DNA of 64,000 nucleotides from Nephrocerus scutellatus (Eukaryota; Arthropoda; Insecta; Diptera; Pipunculidae). The notes under the pieces are model-generated. The model made no database searches. It had not been told where the DNA came from and saw only the letters and a program-made list of their open reading frames with translations. Positions 48,837 through 60,009 of this stretch are shown here, one piece after another. The translations under genes were made by a program, and so were the position numbers. The DNA is taken from assembly GCA_947095585.1 (NCBI GenBank), contig OX352765.1, positions 22,784,254-22,848,253 of the forward strand, read 5' to 3'. The first letter of the stretch is position 1, and each line of letters starts with the position of its first letter.

Positions 48837-49897
48837 ATGGATTTTCCACCGTGCCCACCAAGTTTGAAACAAATCCAACATTTCCTTAAAATCGCCCAGG
48901 AGCATGATTCCCGTGACATTATAGTCAGCTACTGGTCGCGATTGTTTGCCCTTCAAGTGGGTCTTAAAGCGTCCACACAACAGCCAGAAGAGACGAAATT
49001 ATTGTTAGGTGAGTTGTGATTACACTGAAGTTTTGATGCATTGCATAAAAAACGCAAACACTGAGTCATTTGTTTTGATTTTTAGCAATTATGGATTGGC
49101 TTGAAGCTGTTAAAAAACAGAACTCTGACAATGAAGCCATCACCAATGAGGTAGCAGCTCAAGCTCACTTGGAAAATTATGCGCTTAAGTTATTTTTATA
49201 TGCGGATAAACAGGATCGCGAAGCGAATTTCGGAAAGTAAGTCAAATCGGCTGCTGTGCTGTAGGCGTTAACTTAATGCCACTTTCCAAATATCTCCAGA
49301 AATGTCGTCAAAGCATTCTACACATGTGGAGTAATTTACGATGTTCTTCAGACTTTCGGCGAATTGACCGACGAAGCTATTCACAATCGGAAATATGCCA
49401 AGTGGAAGGCTGCTTACATTCATAATTGTCTGAAAAACGGAGAAACGCCAGTTCCCGGTCCAATGAATGAAAGTGTTGGCGAAAATAATGACGAAAATGT
49501 ATTTACTGGTACGGGAGATGCTTCTGCAGCCGACCCATTCTCTGATGCGCCTTCAGATCCATCGCCTGCGTATGGTGAGCAGCCAGCATTTATTGATCCA
49601 TCACCTCCTTCGAGAACTCCTCCAACTGCGGAAGAAGTTCTTTCCAATCCAAATAAATTGCCCAGTCCACCAGTCGATGAAGAGAAACCTGGTGGCTTTG
49701 TTCCGTACGTTCCGACACAGCCGTATACCGATTATACTCCGCCTGCGACTAGTGTCCAGCTAACACCAGATCAAATGCTTAAGGCTCAAAAGTATTGCAA
49801 GTATGCTGGAAGTGCCTTGAACTACGATGACGTCAAATCAGCAATTGAAAACCTTCAGTCTGCCTTAAGGTTGCTCACAACTGGAAAGGATGTTTAA
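48837..49897 (+). CDS. Vta1: Vta1/LIP5, Vps4 cofactor of the ESCRT machinery
   Basis: Three exons join in frame into 306 residues: 48837-49008, 49086-49236 and 49300-49897. The borders are AG|GTGAGT..TTTTTAG|CA, GAAA|GTAAGT..CTCCAG|AA (introns of 77 and 63 nt). Vta1/LIP5 binds and stimulates the Vps4 ATPase and links it to ESCRT-III on endosomes, for multivesicular body sorting and related membrane scission. The N-terminal helical MIT-like domain (about 1-150) begins MDFPPCPPSLKQIQHFLK and includes FYTCGVIYDVLQTFGELTDE and KYAKWKAAYIHNCLKNGETP, family hallmarks. A Pro/Ser/acid-rich linker (about 160-260) follows. The C-terminal helix pair that contacts Vps4 (262-306) starts LTPDQMLKAQKYCKYA. 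The length is normal for the family. I see no damage. Confidence 0.96.
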
Positions 49898-49997
49898 GAA
49901 ACTGCAAATTTTATATTTTTGCTAAATTATTAAACTGCAGCGTGTGGTGAAAACACATGCTTACTCTGTTATACATTTTACCGCTTAATGTAATGGC

Positions 49998-50003
49998 AAT
50001 AAA
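49998..50003 (+). other. Poly(A) signal of Vta1
   Basis: AATAAA lies 101 nt after the Vta1 stop codon. It is the first canonical signal downstream. Confidence 0.6.
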
Positions 50004-50289
50004 ATTTGTGTTTTATAAATCTTAATACAATACGCTTTAAAATAAAAATAAAGGATTCTAATAATAATTAGTATTATGTTGATCGGAAGGCCTTCCTAAA
50101 CATATTTGCTGCATAACCCTTGCATTGCTATCGATATTTATGGCTTTTTCAGCATTCATTTTAAACATTTTTTCCCCCATTTTCTTGTCCACTCCTAGTA
50201 AACAGTAATTACATCAATATTGCTATAAATTTCCAAAATATAAAAGTAAACCAAACCAAATGATTAAAAAAACAACAAAAAACAAAAAA

Positions 50290-50660
50290 AATTAAAATTT
50301 TCATGTAATTCCTCTAATAACCAAATTTTGCCCCAAAAAGTAATCCACTATAATTGCGAAACACTGCGTGCTTTTGAGGTTCAAATCGTAAAGCAGCTCT
50401 TCACACAGGCACACAGTAATTATAGTATGACGTGATCTGATGCTGCCTTATAGCATGATTGCTAAAAATTTTGTATGGAAGACCCCTGATCCCGAGGCCC
50501 GGTCACTTCCAAATTTTAATAGAAAGTGTTGTCACGGAAAATACACATGTGTGCGAAGTTTCAAAAAAATTTTGGGAAGTGGGTCAAAAATTGATCGCAA
50601 GATTCCACCATCGAACGACAGAACTACGCGCACGCGAAGTTATTAAAGAGTTATTTTAAA
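50290..50660 (+). repeat. Family X repeat, long-form copy
   Basis: It starts with TTTTCATGTAATTCCTCTAA..ACCAAA and GCGTGCTTTTGAGGTT, then reaches the X core AAAATTTTGTATGG..CCCGAGGCCCGGTCACTTCC and AGAAAGTGTTGTCAC. The same order of leader then core is found at 60.70-61.21 kb, so X is part of a longer element here. It ends just before the poly(A) signal of the minus-strand peptide gene. Confidence 0.6.
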
Positions 50661-50686
50661 ACCGTTCTTGTTAATGCATTAAATTC

Positions 50687-50692
50687 TTTATT
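50687..50692 (-). other. Poly(A) signal of the secreted-peptide gene
   Basis: AATAAA on the minus strand lies 30 nt after the stop codon at 50725-50723. The spacing fits a very compact transcript. Confidence 0.6.
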
Positions 50693-50722
50693 ATGTTGTG
50701 ATTGGTTTTGTATTCAAAAAGC

Positions 50723-51003
50723 TCATTTTCCTGATGTGAAAGTAATTGACCATCTTGGAGATGGGGCTTCGTCTTCAGCTGGAGCTGGAGCTGGAACCTG
50801 AACAATATAATCTGCTAGCTCGCCATTCTATTTGATAAAATATAATTTAAAAAAATTATATCACACTGGAATTTACTTACCGGCACTTGTACAACTGATG
50901 AATTAGAAACTGGAGTCTCAGGAGACTGTACAGCAGGTACAGGCACATGAGCTGATGCAACGAATGCGACCAGCAAGGCGAAGACAATTGTTTGCTTGAA
51001 CAT
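50723..51003 (-). CDS. Small secreted peptide, unknown function
   Basis: Exon 1 (51003-50881, 41 codons) and exon 2 (50827-50723, 34 codons plus TGA) join in phase 0 across a 53-nt intron with CCG|GTAAGT and CAAATAG|AA borders, giving 75 residues. Residues 1-18 (MFKQTIVFALLVAFVASA) are a strong signal peptide. The mature part of ~57 residues has no cysteine and is rich in Pro, Val and Ala, with HVPVPAVQSPETP, a middle NGELADYIVQV and a PAPAPAEDEAPSP run, ending TSGK. A TATA box and a poly(A) signal at the right distances support a real, strongly expressed type of gene. Short Pro/Ala/Val-rich secreted proteins of flies are often cuticle-, gland- or immunity-related. I do not recognise the family. 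Confidence 0.8.
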
Positions 51004-51058
51004 TTTTACAGAATTGGAAAACCTGAATTGTTTGATGGTTAATGTTGCATTCGCTTAC

Positions 51059-51066
51059 TTTATATA
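51059..51066 (-). promoter_or_regulatory. TATA box of the secreted-peptide gene
   Basis: TATATAAA on the minus strand lies 56-63 nt upstream of the ATG at 51003. Transcription would start near 51030 and leave a leader of only ~25 nt, as in many small secreted-protein genes of flies. Confidence 0.6.
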
Positions 51067-51818
51067 CAGAATAAACTGCGTTGAAAACAGGCACAGTTCC
51101 CTAATTACTTCAGTAATTAAGATAAGTTAAGTGATTTACAAATCAGTCATTTTTACTGGTAGGTAAGAAATACAATGTAACTAAGTTTAGGGCCAAGAAA
51201 ACGGAATAGATAATTGCATTATTATATTATATTTCCAAATGTTTTTGGTTGCTTTGCAAAAGTTCTATTAGGACCTTGTTAACCAACTAAGCTCTTTAGG
51301 TGTCGAGTAATAACTTTTGTTACTATTTTGTATCCTTCTAATACCACGACTTTTATTTACTTCTCAAGTTTTAAATTAAATAACGATAGATGCTTGATTT
51401 CCAGCTTTCCTTGCTGACCGATTGTATCAACTTATCTTGCTCTTTCCTAACGCTTGTCTTAGGGTTAATGCGATTTATGTTGGATTGTACGATTGTGCAT
51501 TGCAGTTGATCTTATTCAAGATCTTATTAAGTTCTGCTCACTTTTTGTCACTAAAAATGGGCAAGGAGTTGAGTAGGACGCGTGGAATTGACAGCTCAAC
51601 AGTGGAAAAAGCAGATTTGTAACCATAAAACCAACAGCCTCGGATATGAAGGGATTCAATCAAATGTTTTAGGGACATTGATTTTCAGATCTATAAATGG
51701 AAAGTTGGATTTGCGTACAAAAATATAATACGTATAAAACAGATTCGAGAAGCCAAGCCTTGGACCGTAACTTACTCATATGTAAGTTTTAGACTAGGGC
51801 AGTATTCCGAACGCCAGA
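51067..51818. other. No gene seen
   Basis: Upstream flank of the secreted-peptide gene, AT-rich. It may contain its enhancers. Nothing else was recognised. Confidence 0.4.
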
Positions 51819-52573
51819 GTGTCCACGACCAGTAACAATAATGAACGTTTGTTTGATATGATATGCGTGTTTAGATATCAAAACGACGGATTACATATTT
51901 GTCACATTAATGCTCAAAGTCTAGGTCCGAAAATTTATGAATTTAGGCTTATCTTTACACAATGTAATGTCGATGTGGTTTGCGTATCGCAAACATGGTT
52001 TTCCATTGATGCTGCTGATTATCTTTACTTTGTTGGTGGGTATAACTTCTTCCGGTCAGATAGAATCGGATGTACGGACGGGGTCGCAGCACATCACAGG
52101 CATATAAGTTTCGAACCCATGTTTTAAAGTCCTTGATAGCACAATAACACTACCTTATATTAACTGTAACCTCTTCGATATACCTTTATTAGTAAACCTA
52201 TTGACGTTTATTTTGCTAGCGACTTCGCGACTGCACCTGGTTTCCCTAAACATTACCTTGTTTATTTAACCATTGCTGTTAACACTAGTAACAATGAACC
52301 AGAAATCACATTTAGGGACTTTCGTAACATAAACTACGAAGGTATCTTACATGACGCTAGACGAACTAACTGGAAACTTATAACTACTATATGGCTTCAG
52401 TGAATGAACAAAGTGAATTCTTACAACAAGCGATACTGAGCCTATTTAATAGATATGTTCCCATTAAAACTAAAAGAATGAATGATTCTGTGTCACAGTG
52501 GATAAGCACTGATATACTAGTCTTGCAAGAACGTGACAATGTCTATAGAGAAAGGAAAAAAATACCGTATTGA
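51819..52573 (+). mobile_element. Family J-type endonuclease fragment
   Basis: The plus strand reads GLHICHINAQSLGPKIYEF, then NVDVVCVSQTWFS and GGYNFFRSDRIGCTDGVA. This is the start of an APE-type endonuclease of Jockey/CR1-like elements (N of INAQS; the catalytic E of SETW is replaced by Q here). A later part at 52391-52573 has SLFNRYVPIKTKRMNDSVSQ. The frame breaks between them. Confidence 0.7.
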
Positions 52574-54268
52574 CAACATTATAACCCACGAAAAGGTTTC
52601 CTGTGCCATTCGCAGTTTTTCTGCGTATAAATCACATGGCCTTGACGGCATTCAACGTGTGTCGGCGCCTTGGGCTTAGTGAATATTTTAAGCTATGTTC
52701 CCTAGAGTTGGAGAAGAATACGATTGGTGTTCATCCCAAAAGCAGATAGAAGAGGTCACGAATCGTCGAAAGATTAGTCTATCGTCGTTCCTGCTGAAAG
52801 CGCTGTATCGAATCCTAGACTATGACATAAGGTCATGGAAAGGGCTTTAGGCAGGGTTATCTTTAGGGCTACCGGTTGTGGCCTGGGAGTAAACTCTAGC
52901 AAAACTGAAATGGTACTTTTCACCACTATGTCCAAAATACCGGACTTCTCCCTGCCCAAGCTCAATGGCCAGAGACTTACGCGTTCCTCAGAAGCAAAAT
53001 ATCTCCGCCTAGTCCTTGACAGGAAACTCAGCTGGAAGTCGAATATAGAATTTAGGGCTAAGAAAGCTAGCATTGCCCTATATATAACAGCAAAACCATT
53101 GGCAGGAGATGGGAACTGCAGCCGAGGATGGCTCTGTGGATGTATACAGCAGTGGTGCGTCCTATTCTTACCTAAGGTGCGCTGGTCTGGTGGCCGGCGA
53201 ATAATAAAAAGTACAACGCCGGCAAGCTAAGTGTAATACTGCAGTTGTTAACAAATGTTCAACCGACTACTGCACTCCTAAACTTCACTTAAACACTAGC
53301 TTTGCTACAGAATTTCCAACTCCAGAAAGTTGCAAGGACGGGAGTGCTGTGGAGCTTTTTCTCTTAACTCTATTCACCGATAGATCCAAGATGAGTAATG
53401 GAGTCGGTGCTGGAGTATATTGTGAAAACCTTTACCTTTCAAGGTCCTAAAAGTTACCCAACTCTATTAGTATCTGGCAGGTGGAGATCTTAGCGATAAG
53501 AGAGGCATGCAGGGCCCTATCCCACAATACCGCAATAGCGGGCAAGGTCTGCATATGTGTACACAGCCAATCCGCTATTAAAGGCATTATTGCAACATTG
53601 AGACAGTTCTAAGCTCGTCAGGCAGTGCCAGCACGAACTGGCTTTGATAAGCCAATGCATAGACTTGACAATAGTTTGGATGCCGGGACACAGCGACAAG
53701 TACTGGATACGGACTGCGCTGAGACAGTCTGCTGTCCTTTGAGCTCCGTCAGGGAACGTGTTCTTTCCTTCCTTACCACCAAAGCACAGCAAAGGTGGAA
53801 TAATTTTCCCAATTGCACCACGTCGATAGATATGTGGCCTTCCAATAATAAAAACAAATCCACCGAGCTGATCTCCAGATCTCGGAAAGATATTTTCAGA
53901 GTGGTTGCCATAATCACGGGCCAGTGAGCACCACGCAGCCAAACTGGAAATCGCTCACAATACCTTTTGCTGGAGTTGCTTGGAAAGAAACTCTCATTAA
54001 TTTTCTCTGCAAGTGTCCGGCCCTTGCGGCTCTCCGATTCCACAAATTGATTAAACCCATCTCAGCCGACCTGAAGGAGCTTTCAGAGTACGGCATCACC
54101 GATTTCCTATCGTATCTCAATGCTACAGGTTGGATATACAACTATACATAACCATCTTTCTTTCCATGAGATCTCCTGAAGACTGTGGTAGCAAAACGAC
54201 GCACTCAAGCGCTTTTTGAGGACCTCGCCAAGTCGGTGAGGACCGACACTCTGCCTACCTACTACCTA
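52574..54268 (+). mobile_element. Family L2 (R1/LOA-type) retrotransposon, deleted RT plus RNase H and tail
   Basis: Order on the plus strand: EKVSCAIRSFSAYKSHGLDG (RT start, 52590), then an internal deletion removing the catalytic YADD. Next come GCGLGVNSSKTEMVLFTT with SSEAKYLRLVLDRKLSWKSN (52870-53040) and RNase H pieces LFTDRSKMSNGVGAGVY (53380) and VHSQSAIKGI (53560). The C-terminal cysteine segment is LCKCPALAALRFHKLI (54005-54050), followed by a 3' tail to about 54268 (GAGGACCGACACTCTGCCTA). The same C-terminus and tail recur at 56.1-56.7 kb. Frames on the opposite strand here are shadows. Confidence 0.8.
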
Positions 54269-54660
54269 ACTGGACCACTAAGAAGAATCTGTACAGGTTC
54301 TTAATCGTTCCAATCCTGAACTATGGCGCTGAAACATGGACTCTTTCGAAGGCGGATGAAGATATCCTTGGACGTTTCGAAAAACCTCTTCCAACGATTT
54401 TTGGTCATGTTTGCGTTATCTCGCTTAGGAGGCGAATATTTAATGATGAATAAAATAATACCTACTGCATATTTGATATGGATAGGGCATTTATAGAGTG
54501 AATGGACAACAAAGAGTCTTTAAATCTAACCCAGAGAGGCGTCGCAGGAGAGGAACACATCGCCTTGGACAAGTGGAAAGTGATTAGCAAACCATGCTCA
54601 TTGGAGAGGCATGATAGTTGAGTCCAAGTTCACCCGAACTGTAACGCAACTTAAGTTAGT
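54268..54660 (+). mobile_element. Family R C-terminal fragment
   Basis: It reads TKKNLYRFLIVPILNYGAET with WTLSKADEDILGRFEK, then ISLRRRIFNDE after a shift. This is the C-terminal RT signature seen also at 27.65 kb. It begins exactly where the L2 tail ends, so one element inserted at or next to the end of the other. Confidence 0.65.
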
Positions 54661-55397
54661 AAGTAAGTCGCTCTTTTTGAGATCAATCAAAGATATGCTT
54701 ACATTGGTTAACCTTCAATAAATAAAGAAGAATGACTAGCTTTTTTCGATTTTAAGTTACATATTTACTTTTAGTTATTAGTTTCTTTGTTGGTGTTGGT
54801 ATTGTTGTTTTGATTTACTTGTGTATCTGTACTTTTTTTTCATTTATTGATTTGTTCTTACAAAGTTTTTAAGTGTGATTTTGTTTCATTTTTGTTCAAT
54901 CCCTTTTCCGGTGAAGAGCAAACAGTTTTTTTTAAATTTAGGACTGCGATTATTTGTTTTTTTAATAATTATTCAGACTACAATTACTCGTGCATTTTGT
55001 TTCCTATTTAATAGTTTACTGACCAATTCAAAATTAGGATTACTCATTTTAGTGCGATTACAAGCTAAACACATCTTACATAATTTGCATGTATCTTTAA
55101 AATGATTTGGCACATTAAAATAAAAACTAAAACGGTTGCTTCAAAATGTCCAATGGGTGTGAAATTTTTTAACAATTTGGTGTTGGGAATAAAGTGCGAA
55201 TTAAAGTCAAAAAAGAGTCGTCAATCGTATACCGTGCGTTTGTCGATTGTGTACGATTGTTTATAGTTTTTTTTCTTCAGTGTAGTACGATTGCTGATAG
55301 TTATCTTTTTTCAGTTTTTTAGGGTGATATCGGTGCAGAAGCGTGACTTTTTTCCTTTGCGCTCGTTTGACGTTCAGTCCTTGCAGAACATATTCGC
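54661..55397. other. 3' region of the TMEM35-like gene
   Basis: T-rich on the plus strand. The minus-strand 3' untranslated region of the TMEM35-like gene should occupy part of it. A minus-strand AATAAA at about 54842-54847 is a possible but distant poly(A) signal. No other gene was seen. Confidence 0.4.
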
Positions 55398-55897
55398 TTA
55401 TTCTTGTTTGATGCCATTTGTCTGAGCCTGGCTAGCCGCAGCTAATTCCGCTTCTTTTCGGCTTGTCTACAATAAAAAAAGAAAAGAAAGAAGATTAACA
55501 TTTGCAAAAACTACAAAAGCTACAATTGCCATCATTACCTGATACCAAACTACCAATCTACCGCCGAGCATACATGTAAAGACAAGCGCCGGCCCCGACC
55601 GTTCAAATGGATCACTGACCATGTAGTGCTGATAGACTCCAAGGAGCATTAGCGACAAGAGTGTTATGTTGGCAGTGTTTTTCACTTTATCTGAAATTTG
55701 CCAAAGAATTTTTATTCGTGATTTAATTTTTGTTTTGGATTTGCTTAAATATTATTACGATTTGGTATTGTCGCCATAGCAAGCCCAGAAATGATCTCCA
55801 ACATTCCTACGCATCGCCGGTACCATTTCGATGGAATTTTTATTCCAAACATAGTCGTCAGTGGAAACACTTTGGCATATTTTACATATTCAGTACG
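55398..55897 (-). CDS. TMEM35/DoxX-like membrane protein, exons 2 to 4 (5' incomplete)
   Basis: Three exons on the minus strand join in frame: 55897-55759, 55690-55539 and 55466-55398. The borders are TTCCAG|CG, AATC|GTAATA..TTTCAG|AT and CAG|GTAATG..TTGTAG|AC (introns of 68 and 72 nt). The 119 visible residues start RTEYVKYAKVFPL and continue IPSKWYRRCVGMLEIISGLA, then HYMVSDPFERSGPALVFTCM and LGGRLVVWYQ, ending in an Ala/Gln-rich tail GIKQE. This matches the region from the first loop to the C-terminus of TMEM35-type proteins, including the GDP-like 'VSDPF' turn. Vertebrate TMEM35A (NACHO) is an ER chaperone for nicotinic receptors, while TMEM35B is less studied. The start exon with the first membrane segment must lie at higher coordinates. 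The intervening region is full of retrotransposons and I could not find it. Confidence 0.85.
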
Positions 55898-56094
55898 CTG
55901 GAAGAAGAGAAAGAAATTGAATATTAAAGAAAAAAAAATCAATTTGAAAGTTGGAAAATGTTTAATTTAATTAACCGCATAAGTTATTATCCTACTATTG
56001 TAGCAAATCTAACTGGCACGCCAATGACTCTAGAGAAGGGCAATGGAGCGAGATCCACTTTTCTTTCTAATTCAAAAAATTAGCTAAGCATTTT

Positions 56095-56695
56095 CGCACA
56101 ATATGGACATGGACTACACTGAGAAAGTCTGCTGTCCTTGGAGCTCCGTCAAAGATCGTGTTCTCACCTTCCTTACCACCAAAGCGCAGCTAAGGTGGAT
56201 TAACTTGACGAATTGTACCACGTCGAAAGCGATGTGGCCTTTCTATAACGAAGGCAAATTCACTGTGCTGATCTCCAGATTATGGAGGGATGTTTTAAGA
56301 GTAGTTGCCGTAATCACGGGTCATTGACCGGTGGGCTGCGTGGCTGCCGAAATCCGAAGTTGTTGCCCTCATAATACCTTATAAAGGAGTTGCTTGGATG
56401 TGAATGAGAGAAAAACTCTCATTCATTATCTTTGCAAGTGTCTCGTCCTTGGTGGGCTCCCGACTCCGCAAATAGAGTAATGCCTTCTTTTCCTACCCTA
56501 GGGCGCTTTCGGATTACGGCATCACCGATATGATACGTATCTGAATGCCACAGGTTGGATATAATCAACCTAATTATCTTTTTGTACATAGGATGTCCTG
56601 AGGACTGTGGTTACAAAACGGCCCACTCAAGGGCTACTTGAGTCCCTCTCTAAGACAGCGAGGACCACCACTCTACCTACCTACCTTAACACAAC
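56095..56695 (+). mobile_element. Family L2 C-terminus and tail, second copy
   Basis: DYTEKVCCPWSSVKDRVLTF and LISRLWRDVLRVVAVITGH align with DCAETVCCPLSSVRERVLSF and RVVAIITGQ of the 52.6-kb copy. ALSDYGITDM and the tail CCTGAGGACTGTGGTTACAA to CTCTACCTACCTACC follow. It lies in the intron upstream of TMEM35-like exon 2, in the opposite orientation. Confidence 0.8.
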
Positions 56696-56798
56696 AAAAT
56701 ATAAGAGTGAAAAGCTTTACACATGTTGGAATTTGCAATGACAAAACTATCTGAGGAAACGACTGACGGTGGAACAGTATGCGAAAACTGACTCTGAA

Positions 56799-56904
56799 AC
56801 TACTTTATCGAAATCATTTTTTTAATCGTGTGATTCGCTCATTCTTTTATAGATCTATGCGTATCAATAAAAGAAAGATTAAAAATTGATTTCGATAAAG
56901 TAGT
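56799..56904. repeat. Inverted repeat, 18-bp perfect arms extending to ~30 bp
   Basis: ACTACTTTATCGAAATCA (56799-56816) is exactly inverted at 56887-56904. With small gaps in the T/A run, AATC/GATT at the inner ends also pair, leaving a loop of ~45 nt. This could be a miniature fold-back relic or a hairpin transcript. Confidence 0.65.
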
Positions 56905-57049
56905 CGTCATGGGATGGCTTGAACAAGTTCTACGTTAAAACAAACAAAACTAGGACTTTGAGTAACATCTCCTATACAATGTATAGATGACGTATAAAGA
57001 GACCTAAACTCACTCGGTTATGTCAAAGTTGTTGCCCTCATTTTGCCGA

Positions 57050-58655
57050 TCTAACTATCTGAGATGGCCAAATCTTTAAAGTAGCATTGGAAAAATAACA
57101 ACAACGAAAGTGGAGACCAAAATCGGTGACAAAACCATTATGGTCAACACTACAACAGGATGCCCCCAAGGAGGGATACTGTCTCCCCTTTTGTGGAGCA
57201 TCCTTGTAGATGAACTACTTCAGCAACTAGCTGAAGCAGGGACTTGTGATCCAGGCTACCCAGATGACATATTCATCGTGGCAAGAGGGAAGTTCGAGGA
57301 AGTGCTCTGTGACATAGTCCAAAACGGATTAACGTTGGTAAACCCAAACAAGACCACACTGATTCCCTTCACCAAAAGAAGGAAGCTGGGATGAATGCAC
57401 CCAATTACCCTCAATGGAGAAGAAATTACTATCAGCAAAGAGGCCGAGTACTTTCGACTGATATTTGCTAGTAGACAGCTATGGAACAAACACAAACAGG
57501 CAGTACTACAAAAATTAAAAAGAGTACTTATTGTGGCAGAAAAATCCTGGGGAGTGGCATGGGCGAATAAAACCAAGCTAAGGTCCATAGGAAGAGAATT
57601 GGAAATTATACAGAGGCTAGCTAGCCTGTGTTTTAATTACGGGGATTTTAATAACCTGCCCCACAGCGGGTATGGAGGCAATCCTTGGGCTACTCCCACT
57701 ACACATCGTGGATAGAGCAAATCCAAGGAAACTAAGGCCAGTGCAAGAGGAATATTGGATTCACTTGCCAAGCAAATTACTTTAGCGAGCATGTATGATA
57801 ACATGGTGCAAGAAGAACTTTGAAATCATAATGCGCACCAAGAAGGAATTCAGATCTGAAACTGAGTACGAGATACATCCGAAAGCCATAAAGTAGTATA
57901 GGGATGGATAAAAAAAAGCAATAGGGACGGGTGCACGAGTTCATGGGCCACGAACCAAGTACTCTGAAACAATGGGACAGTACCCGAGCATATTCCAGGC
58001 AGAAGTACATTCCGTCGAAACATGCGCTCACTTTAATCTGCAAAGGAACTACGTGAGGCAGGATATAGCCATGATGAGAGGCAGCCAAGCTGCGGTAAGA
58101 GCCCCAGATGCATTCCAGATCACGTCAAGAGTGGTGGAGGAGTGCAGGATAATGTTTAGCTTTTTAGCGAAGTCAACAAAGTACGTTTGTACTGGGTACC
58201 GGGACACACACTGGTATAGAAGGCAACGAAGCAGCAGATAGGCTCGCGAATAAAGGGGCAGAAACTCCGCTAGTAGGGCCAGAACCATACTGCGGTATAA
58301 GTTACTGTACAATATGGGAAGAAATACGCAGAATATGTAGGACAACAGCTTTCGTAAGATGGAAAATTCTCCCAGGCTTACGATGAGCCAAAGAAATGTT
58401 TGGGCACTATAACCTAAAAAGGTCTCGTTTGATACTGGGATTAAGCAGGAGTAATGTAAGATTCATTACGTGGTTCCTAACAGGTCATTGTAGACTAAAA
58501 GGTCGGGTCAAAGGAATAGAAGTGGACCGCAGCTGCAGGCTTTTTGGAGAAGCGGAGGAGACCCCGTGGCACCTTCTTAACGAATGCGGAGCAACGATCC
58601 GGCAGAGAAGAGACCATATGGGAATCTCGGAGTCCCGCGAAATTCACTGAACCCA
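57050..58655 (+). mobile_element. Family L (R1/LOA-type) retrotransposon, RT to C-terminus
   Basis: On the plus strand the RT reads TTGCPQGGILSPLLWSILVD, then GYPDDIFIVARGKFEE (57256) where the YADD box is YPDD. It continues NPNKTTLIPFTKRRKLG, ITLNGEEITISKEAEYFRLI and AWANKTKL. The RNase H part is FQAEVHSVETC (the catalytic E retained), MMRGSQAAVRAPDAFQ (the usual TDSQ is RGSQ), a GHT..GNEAADRLA-like frame at about 58200-58250, and GAETPL. After RNase H come LILGLSRSNVRFITWFLTGH and CRLFGEAEETPWHLLNEC. Several frameshifts are present. It is the most complete member of the family in the window. Confidence 0.82.
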
Positions 58656-60009
58656 CGCAATAGATCCACATGGTTCGCAGAGCTTTTTTCTTTTTTATGC
58701 TTTTTTATCATCATGGTCCATATCAAACCACTAAGTAAAAGTTTTATTGGTAAAATGATAACAATGTAAGAGAGACAAGACGTTTCTGTCCTCGACCCTC
58801 GGTGCGGATGCTCCAAAAAAGTGTGAACATTTTGCTTTTGCAAGTGTCACGTTAAGCGAAAGAGTGTTTAGATTTACAAAAACCATCTTGTTAACGTCGT
58901 AAATTCTCGACATTCGATGTGGAATTGCTTTGCCTAATCGGCGGCGGGAGACAGACAAAAGCTTCAACCTTTCTAAAAATTACAGATACTAAAAAAATAA
59001 CTCTTTTCTGGCTTTGGTAGAAGATGGCCTTGAGGTGATGCCTCTCTACTCACGATTAATGACGTAAGCCAAAATTTCTGTATACTCTACACCTATATGT
59101 AGTATTGTAGTAGCATTAGCACTACTAATTTAATGCGCCTCTCTTATGCTCTGAAGATGGATCCTGTTGTTTATACAGATACATTTTATTCTCAAAATGC
59201 AATTCTTAACTGCATACATATTAAAAAGTTATTGAAATCACAAGACAAATCATAAAAGAAAACGCTCAAATGTGGCAATGAATCTGAAGCAACTCAAGCT
59301 AATGTCTTTGCCTCTATCCCTCTATATAATGATATTGATGATATTCAAATATTTATAACCAATTCTGCCAAAATATGGCTCGCTTAATGATGTTGCATCT
59401 CACTAACATACTCTTAAGTATACATACTCGTAGTTTTGTGTACATTTGAAAAACTAATCACCTAAGAGCAAATATCGCAAACAAAATGTTTATTTTGATT
59501 ACCCTAACAGTTTCATAGGTTAATGTAAAAATACAAAAATATCTAATTACAAAAATAAAACAAACAAAATAATAATAATGTAATAAAATTGATAAATTGA
59601 CTTCGTTTCTGCCCTTGGCGTATGGCGCGCACTATGCAATGCATCCTTCTGTTCATTTATTCACGCAATATGTTATTATTATCGTCGCCTTCTCTTTATT
59701 TTTCGCAATATTATTTATTTCAACCTATATAAATTATCTTCCTTCAGAAAAGTACTCAGCTTGTTAAAAATAGACACATGTAATACCTTGTTCTGGGCCA
59801 GCTCTGTGGCATTTGTTTACAGTATACGAATTACGAAAGACCACAAGTATTTTTATTAGGCAATATTCATATTGTGCACATTAACATTACATGTGCGCAC
59901 CTAAAATTTTGATTAAATAATTATTGGATGGACAACGTGCAACAAGTGATATAATATAATTATTGTGTAATTATAGCCACCAATTTTTTTTATAATTTGC
60001 GCACGCGTA
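58656..60009. other. No gene seen
   Basis: The first part may be the 3' untranslated tail of the L element. The rest is AT-rich unique DNA. The missing first exon of the TMEM35-like gene was searched for here by eye and not found. Confidence 0.4.

Noticed and set aside
53517..54043. Two 141-codon minus-strand frames
   Set aside because: Both lie opposite the RNase H and C-terminal region of the L2 retrotransposon.
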